A stretch of DNA of 36,034 bases. Source: Syntrophomonadaceae bacterium (GTDB lineage Bacteria > Bacillota > Syntrophomonadia > Syntrophomonadales > Syntrophothermaceae). Positions 31,787 to 36,034 of the stretch are shown here, piece by piece. Every line of letters starts with the position of its first letter. The stretch's first letter is position 1. Under the pieces are notes generated by a model. The model saw only the letters and a program-made list of their open reading frames with translations, made no database searches and was not told the origin of the DNA. The position numbers and the translations under genes are program-made. The stretch is taken from contig JAAZLJ010000189.1 of NCBI GenBank assembly GCA_012799365.1, forward strand, positions 1 to 36,034. The letters are read 5' to 3'.

Positions 31787-31990
31787 TTATGTCGGTCGGC
31801 AGCAGGTAAAAGAGCTGGCTGTCCAGCGGCGGTAGAAACAATTATAGCAGGAAACTGGCTCGTCAGCTATCATTTCGTCTTCATCATCGGGCTGGAAGTC
31901 GGAACATTCAGCGGCGATATGGGCCGCGCCTTCCCAGTCTTCTTTGCCACCCCGGAACTCCCTCTGGCCCTGTTCATTGATAATCCACAT
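31787..31990 (-). CDS. Small Cys-rich protein of unknown function
   Basis: 67 residues from ATG 31990. MWIINEQGQREFRGGKEDWE leads to an acidic middle (CSDFQPDDEDEMIADEP) and a Cys cluster CYNCFYRRW...SFTCC (Cys48, Cys51, Cys62, Cys63). The CxxC...CC arrangement near basic and aromatic residues looks like a small zinc ribbon. Composition and an uninterrupted frame ending just before a repeat support a real gene. The ribosome-binding site is poor (GAGAG about 10 nt upstream). It lies 43 bp after the TiaS-like gene and is probably co-transcribed. It might supply a zinc-binding piece to that protein, since archaeal TiaS has its own zinc ribbon; this is speculation. Confidence 0.55.
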   Translation of the reverse strand: MWIINEQGQREFRGGKEDWEGAAHIAAECSDFQPDDEDEMIADEPVSCYNCFYRRWTASSFTCCRPT

Positions 31991-32033
31991 ATATTTTCTC
32001 TCACTCTCCCCCGATCAAGTACAGCTAATAATG

Positions 32034-32783
32034 CTAGTAGTCCTTCAACTGGTTCTTCGAACAGGTTACCCACTGTACCTGGTCATCACCTAGCATCATG
32101 GGGGATACCAGCAAAACTGCTTTGCCGTCCAGGAGGACAGTCTTGACCGTTTCCCCTAACATTACCAGATCATTTTCATCAAGAATGTGGCCCTCTTCCA
32201 AGCATTTAACAGTATCCACCCAGGCCTGAGATCTTATTTCCCGAACCGAAGCGATATCGTTATCAGCTTTGATCTTGATCTTCCCCCGAAAACGGCCGTC
32301 ATTCCCGCTCAGACGCAGGCCAGCTCCAGCCAGTGCACCAATAACCCCCTGGCCGGTACCACCGTGTTCCGATAGGTGGACACCCAATTCTTCCGCCAGA
32401 ATGTAGGCATCTTCTATGGTTACTACCTCATGTTTGGCCATATAGCCAAAAGCGATGAGCCACCCCGGCCGCATCAGGCGGTCTACCGCCACCACGCACA
32501 GGCCGGGATCCGAACCGGCAGCACTCTCCCGAACCAGAAAATCACTGGCATAATCAATGATATCATTGAGGTGCTCCTCCTGGATATCAGCCGAAAAACA
32601 CATAGAACTGTTGTGTGAAGTATAAGGGATATCAGGATGCACCAATAGCTGGTGACGGGTTACCGGCTCGCTCCGACCCCAGCCGAACTTTTCCACCGCC
32701 TCAGCTATCTCAGAAGCCAACTGCCCGGTACCTCTTTTGACATGGATATTATCGGTGTCATCAATAGAAACGAGAACTCTCAT
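32034..32783 (-). CDS. TiaS-like protein (IDDTD family), stand-alone N-terminal part
   Basis: 249 residues. It opens MRVLVSIDDTDNIHVKRGTG, which matches the SIDDTDSxxxRGT start of archaeal tRNA(Ile2) 2-agmatinylcytidine synthetase TiaS. HQLLVHPDIPYTSHNSSMCF (about 44-63) fits the family block ...NPxIPxKTRGNaAV. EHGGTGQGVIGALAGAGLRL (about 138-157) matches its GTxQGxIGALAaiG segment. Archaeal TiaS is about 420 aa and also carries OB-fold and zinc-ribbon parts, which are absent here. Bacteria normally modify this tRNA with TilS (lysidine), so this homologue probably does something else, perhaps ATP- or GTP-dependent activation of another substrate. AGGAGGT precedes ATG 32783 by about 10 nt. The small Cys-rich gene follows. 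Confidence 0.75.
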   Translation of the reverse strand: MRVLVSIDDTDNIHVKRGTGQLASEIAEAVEKFGWGRSEPVTRHQLLVHPDIPYTSHNSSMCFSADIQEEHLNDIIDYASDFLVRESAAGSDPGLCVVAVDRLMRPGWLIAFGYMAKHEVVTIEDAYILAEELGVHLSEHGGTGQGVIGALAGAGLRLSGNDGRFRGKIKIKADNDIASVREIRSQAWVDTVKCLEEGHILDENDLVMLGETVKTVLLDGKAVLLVSPMMLGDDQVQWVTCSKNQLKDY

Positions 32784-32883
32784 GAATCACAAAACCTCCT
32801 ACTACAAAATAATGAAACTGGATGAATAAGGTTACCCTTGCCTAATTTATAATCTGCCCCGGGGTTAACCAGAACTTTCATAC

Positions 32884-32977
32884 CAGACATCCATGATACC
32901 GATGCTATCACCATCGGGGGCATCAATGCTGCTTTTTATAGAAGTGTGGCCAACCCGCTCGCTCCCCGACTTGTCGA
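32884..32977 (-). repeat. About 95-bp intergenic repeat (CATGATACCGA...CGACTTGTCGA), copy 2
   Basis: CCATGATACCGATGCTATCACCATC, then GAAGTGTGGCCAACCCGCTCGCTCCCCGACTTGTCGA, matches 13801-13903. On the minus strand it contains GGGTTGGCCACACTTC (32956-32941), the motif shared by the other elements. Confidence 0.65.
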
Positions 32978-32982
32978 CTGCA

Positions 32983-33027
32983 GTCCATCAGCGTTCATCT
33001 GCGGTTTCAAATTTCCATAGCAGAGAA
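32983..33027 (+). repeat. Dispersed CAGCGTTCATCTGCGGTTT repeat
   Basis: TCCATCAGCGTTCATCTGCG followed by GTTTCAAATTTCCATAGCAGAGAA matches copy 1 at 871-911 over about 40 nt and 10506-10551. It directly follows the 32884-32977 repeat; at 13801-14123 the same kinds of element also occur side by side. The 267-bp gap 32784-33050 is otherwise featureless. Confidence 0.6.
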
Positions 33028-33050
33028 CCGCTCTCAGGCTGATATCGTAT

Positions 33051-34163
33051 CTATTTGGATTCTCTCATACCCACCCCACTCAGTATCTTTTGCACTGTTT
33101 CGTCTGACAGATCCAGGTTAAAAAACTCCTGGTAAAAGTATTTGGTCTCGGCTGCCATATCCAGATCAGCAAACTTATCGGGATATATGGTTTGGGCAGT
33201 CCACATCACGGCCAGGGGAGTTTCCAAAGACGAAAAATGGCCCCAGCGCGAAATACCGTTGGGCAGGGGCAGAACCCGCTTATTCTTAACCGCTTTTAGA
33301 GGTGCCCACTGCTCATGGTCCATTATATATCCTACCACGTTGGGATCATTGACCAGAATAAAATCCGGATCCCATAGTAATATCTGCTCCAAACTGGCAT
33401 AGTTCTTGCCCTCATATAATTTAAGTTCCTTACCTACCGATACATTTATAGCTCCGGCCGCCTGGGTCCAATCGGCGGGCAGGCTCCCGGCCGTATCAGT
33501 TCTGATAGCTTCGTTAACCGAATGGAAAATCCGCACCCGATCCTTTTCCGGGATATCGGCTACCTTTTTTGCTACCTGGTCAACACACTGCTGATAGTAT
33601 TTATTATACTTCTCCGCCTTTTCTGCAGCACCCACCGCCTGACCAATCATAGCCATGGCCTTCTGCTGCTCTTGCATACTATTGAATTCAACTACCAGAA
33701 AAGGAATACCCATCTTGTCCATCTTATCTACTTCTGCTTCATTACGGGCAGTATCCCCTTTGACGAATACTATGTCCGGCTTGCAGGCCGCCAGTTCCTC
33801 GATATTTATAACCCCGCTGCTCTTGGGAACTGAAACATTCTTTATATGTGGATGCATCTCTACTAATATAACGTCTCTTTGCATACCTCCGACCGCCGCC
33901 ACTATCTTATCCCCCTGTCCGAACATAGCCACAGCATGCCCAGACTCTGGACACAGACAGGCTATGCGCTGGGGATTAGTGGGGATAGTGACCTGTCGGC
34001 CAACACAGTCGGTAATGGTAATGGTTTGCTGATGGGAATTATCGCTGGGAGTAGGTCCGCTTCCCTCCTGACTACATCCCGCCAGCAGTAAACTTAACGA
34101 CAAGCCAAGTATCAGAATAACAGCCAGCCACGGACACCTGCCGGCCCAATTGTAACGTTTCAT
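33051..34163 (-). CDS. Metal-chelate/corrinoid ABC importer, substrate-binding lipoprotein (BtuF/FepB family)
   Basis: 370 residues. A lipoprotein signal (LAVILILGLSLSLLLAGC, lipobox LLAGC with Cys at about 30) is followed by a Ser/Asn-rich tether. The class III binding-protein fold starts ITITDCVGRQVTIPTNPQRI, the usual opening of iron-siderophore/B12 binding proteins, then EELAACKPDIVFVKGD, and the second lobe has EQILLWDPDFILVND and WAPLKAVKNKRVLPLP. It should capture ligand outside the membrane and deliver it to the permease encoded upstream. Siderophore, heme or corrinoid cannot be told apart by eye. ATG 34163 is preceded by a GGGGGGGAGGT-type site. The gene is third in the permease-ATPase-binding protein order, 45 bp after the ATPase. 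Confidence 0.9.
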   Translation of the reverse strand: MKRYNWAGRCPWLAVILILGLSLSLLLAGCSQEGSGPTPSDNSHQQTITITDCVGRQVTIPTNPQRIACLCPESGHAVAMFGQGDKIVAAVGGMQRDVILVEMHPHIKNVSVPKSSGVINIEELAACKPDIVFVKGDTARNEAEVDKMDKMGIPFLVVEFNSMQEQQKAMAMIGQAVGAAEKAEKYNKYYQQCVDQVAKKVADIPEKDRVRIFHSVNEAIRTDTAGSLPADWTQAAGAINVSVGKELKLYEGKNYASLEQILLWDPDFILVNDPNVVGYIMDHEQWAPLKAVKNKRVLPLPNGISRWGHFSSLETPLAVMWTAQTIYPDKFADLDMAAETKYFYQEFFNLDLSDETVQKILSGVGMRESK

Positions 34164-34208
34164 GGTATTTACCTCCCCCCCCGATATATTTCCAGTATGC
34201 TATTAAGC

Positions 34209-35033
34209 TCAAGCTACCACTGTACTTATAGGAATAACCTGCTTGAGTTCGCCCTTACCCTCAATATCGCAGGATACTACCCGGGTGTCTACATTATAGA
34301 GCTGCTTCATGTTATCCTCGGAAAGCACCTCCTCTGGCCTGCCTACCGCCAGGAACTTCCCATTACTCATCAAAGCCGCCCTGGTTACCACCCCATTATT
34401 TTCAAAATAGAAACAGTGATTGGGAAAATGAGTGGCCATTAATATAGACAAGCCCGCATCCCGCACCAGATGAACGATGGTCTCCATTATGACCATTTCG
34501 TGTTTAAAATCCAGATGGGAGGTAGGTTCATCCATCACGATCAGAGGCGTCTGCTGCGCCAGAGCCCGGGCCACCATAACCAGTTGTCCTTCTCCTCCGC
34601 TGAGCTGGGTGTAGCGCCGGTCTTGAAGACGAGTGATACCTACCATTGCCAGAGCCTGTTTGGCAATAGCGATGTCCTCCTCATCCGGAGAATCAAACAT
34701 GCCTATATAAGAAGCGCGCCCCATAAGTACCACATCCAGCACCGTATAGGGGAAGGTTTTCTCATGTATCTGGGGAACATAGGCCACTTGCTGCGCTATT
34801 TTCCCCGGGCTCAGCTTCCTCATACTAACCCCGTTGAGCAGCACCTTACCGCCCTGTGGTTTGGAAAGCCCCAAAACACAGTCCAGCAGCGTAGTTTTTC
34901 CGCAACCATTGGGACCCAACAAACAGAATATTTCCCCGGGAGCAACACTGAAATTTATGTTTTCAAAGACATGATGCCGGGGATAGGCAAACCCGATGTC
35001 TATAGCTTCCAATAGTGGTGTGATGTCTACCAC
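34209..35033 (-). CDS. Metal-chelate/corrinoid ABC importer, ATP-binding protein (FecE/BtuD family)
   Basis: 274 residues. Walker A is GPNGCGKTT (about 39-47), the Q-loop VPQIHEKTF, the signature LSGGEGQLVMVARALAQ (canonical LSGGQ has Glu for Gln at the fifth position) and Walker B LIVMDEPTSHLDF, with the H-loop His in ATHFPNHC. FecE-type features include the MGRASYIGMF segment and about 70 residues after the H-loop. It couples ATP hydrolysis to import by the adjacent permease. The start is probably GTG 35033, overlapping the permease end (35027) by 7 nt, with GGGGGAGG directly upstream. The spacing is very short, and TTG 35012 is an alternative. Confidence 0.92.
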   Translation of the reverse strand: MVDITPLLEAIDIGFAYPRHHVFENINFSVAPGEIFCLLGPNGCGKTTLLDCVLGLSKPQGGKVLLNGVSMRKLSPGKIAQQVAYVPQIHEKTFPYTVLDVVLMGRASYIGMFDSPDEEDIAIAKQALAMVGITRLQDRRYTQLSGGEGQLVMVARALAQQTPLIVMDEPTSHLDFKHEMVIMETIVHLVRDAGLSILMATHFPNHCFYFENNGVVTRAALMSNGKFLAVGRPEEVLSEDNMKQLYNVDTRVVSCDIEGKGELKQVIPISTVVA

Positions 35034-36034
35034 CCTCCCCCTTTGGTTTTCTTCAATAGATACACGAAAAACGGGCCTCCTACCAGAGCGGTAAGAATCC
35101 CTAACGGAATCTCGGAGCCAGTCAGCATCCGTCCCAGGTTATCCACCAGAATCAGAAAACAGGCTCCCAGCGATAAGCTGGCCGGAATCAAAACCCGATT
35201 ATCGTTGCCCACCACCATGCGTCCGATGTGGGGTATTACCAACCCCACCCATCCAATAACACCACTTACGCAAACAGCTCCCGCAGTGGCCAGGGTAGCA
35301 CAGGATATGACAATACCTTTATTGATTACGGTATTAATACCCAGGGCATGGGCCTCCCGATCCCCCATAGAAAGTACATTAATCCGCCATCTTATAGCCA
35401 GCAGGCCCAGCGCCCCAATCACCATGGGTATACCAGCAATAGCAATATCCTGGTAGCGAGCAGTGGCCAGGCTTCCCATCAGCCAGAAAACAATGGCCGG
35501 CAGCTGGTCGGTTGGATCAGCCACATACTTGGCCAGCGAAATCAGGGCCGAAAACACCGAAGATACGATAACCCCGCCCAGTACCAACATGATTGTAGGG
35601 GTGGTGTTATAAACCTTGCCGATGAGATAGCTGGCCACCACCGCCAGGATGCCAAAGGCAAAGGCAAAGATATAGGTAGGAGCTATAGCATTAAACAGTA
35701 TGATAGCCAAAGCCGCCCCGAACCCGGCCCCGGAACTGACCCCCAAAACTCCAGAGCTTACCAGAGGGTTACGAAACAATCCCTGAAACGCAGCCCCACT
35801 GATGGCCAGGCAGCCACCCACCATCGCCCCCAGGATAGCCCGGGGCATACGTATATCCCAGACAATAGTCTGCTGGGTATCGGGCAGGTTGCATGAAACT
35901 TCTGTAAACAATGCGGCAAATTTACACCACAAGATGTAGGCTACATCGTTCACAGAAACCGGATACCGCCCGATGAACAGCGATACAAATATAAAACCCA
36001 GGGGAGCCAGTACCAGTAGCAGATATTTTAGTCT
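35027..36034 (-). CDS. Metal-chelate/corrinoid ABC importer, FecCD/BtuC-type permease (N-terminus outside window)
   Basis: The reading frame continues past GTG 35953 to the window edge (27 more codons, ending YLLLVLAPLGFIFVSLFIGR then YPVSVND). That stretch looks like the first membrane helix of this family, so the true start lies beyond 36034. Landmarks: IRMPRAILGAMVGGCLAISG (the conserved RxPR...GG.LaxsG block), FRNPLVSSGVLGVSSGAGFG (RNPLxxPxxLGxsxGA), GVIGWVGLVIPHIGRMVVG and GSEIPLGILTALVGGPFFVYLL. About 9-10 hydrophobic segments are present in the visible part. It forms the membrane channel with the ATPase at 35033-34209, whose start overlaps its end. Confidence 0.92.
   Translation of the reverse strand, partial: RLKYLLLVLAPLGFIFVSLFIGRYPVSVNDVAYILWCKFAALFTEVSCNLPDTQQTIVWDIRMPRAILGAMVGGCLAISGAAFQGLFRNPLVSSGVLGVSSGAGFGAALAIILFNAIAPTYIFAFAFGILAVVASYLIGKVYNTTPTIMLVLGGVIVSSVFSALISLAKYVADPTDQLPAIVFWLMGSLATARYQDIAIAGIPMVIGALGLLAIRWRINVLSMGDREAHALGINTVINKGIVISCATLATAGAVCVSGVIGWVGLVIPHIGRMVVGNDNRVLIPASLSLGACFLILVDNLGRMLTGSEIPLGILTALVGGPFFVYLLKKTKGGGW

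Noticed and set aside
1-36034. CRISPR array, integrase or prophage
   Set aside because: No regularly spaced direct repeats and no cas, integrase or phage structural genes were seen; the dispersed repeats are far apart and irregular.

Overview
The window looks like a piece of a low-to-mid GC, spore-forming, Gram-positive anaerobe of the class Clostridia (Syntrophomonas/Peptococcaceae-like; inferred from gene content and not verified by any search). The evidence is an SspF-like spore protein, S-layer-homology (SLH) cell-wall proteins, a pfkA-pyk pair with a PEP-utiliser tail on pyruvate kinase, a Firmicute-type TRAP protein, AGGAGG ribosome-binding sites with frequent GTG/TTG starts, and a ferredoxin/flavin-type thioredoxin reductase relative lacking NADPH motifs.

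Layout. 1-429: 5' part of an ECF sigma factor (minus strand). 653-740: tRNA-Leu(CAA) with its own promoter and terminator. 995-2945: plus-strand genes for a thioredoxin-reductase-like flavoprotein, a small DUF4911-like protein and a membrane-anchored peptidoglycan-binding protein. 3046-3183: a GC-rich foldable element. 9840-3253 (minus): dnaE, mtrB (TRAP), pfkA, pyk. 11994-9870 (minus): a carboxymuconolactone-decarboxylase-like protein, a HAD phosphatase that seems to start at AUC, an SspF-like protein, a terminator, and a YbaK/ProX-type deacylase. 12390-13721 (plus): a two-gene unit of unknown function. 14219-16143 (plus): UbiA prenyltransferase and polyprenyl diphosphate synthase, probably for quinone side chains. 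16360-18390 (plus): an EF-G paralogue.

26197-18504 (minus) is a complete four-gene Wadjet anti-plasmid defence operon in the order jetD-jetA-jetB-jetC, with overlapping genes. Then come two SLH surface proteins (28488-26752 and 31325-28779) that share a nearly identical 0.67-kb 3' end, terminator hairpin included, and so arose by local duplication. 32783-31787 carries a bacterial homologue of the archaeal TiaS N-terminal region plus a small Cys-rich protein. The right end is a FecCD/BtuC-type metal-chelate or corrinoid ABC importer (permease cut by the window edge, ATPase, binding lipoprotein).

The intergenic regions hold several families of dispersed repeats. One is built around CAGCGTTCATCTGCGGTTT. 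Another group of elements shares the motif GGGTTACCACACTCC. The most notable system is the Wadjet operon. The most unusual single-gene observations are the AUC start of the HAD gene, the Asp103-to-Asn change in PfkA, TRAP placed between dnaE and pfkA, and the stand-alone TiaS-like protein.
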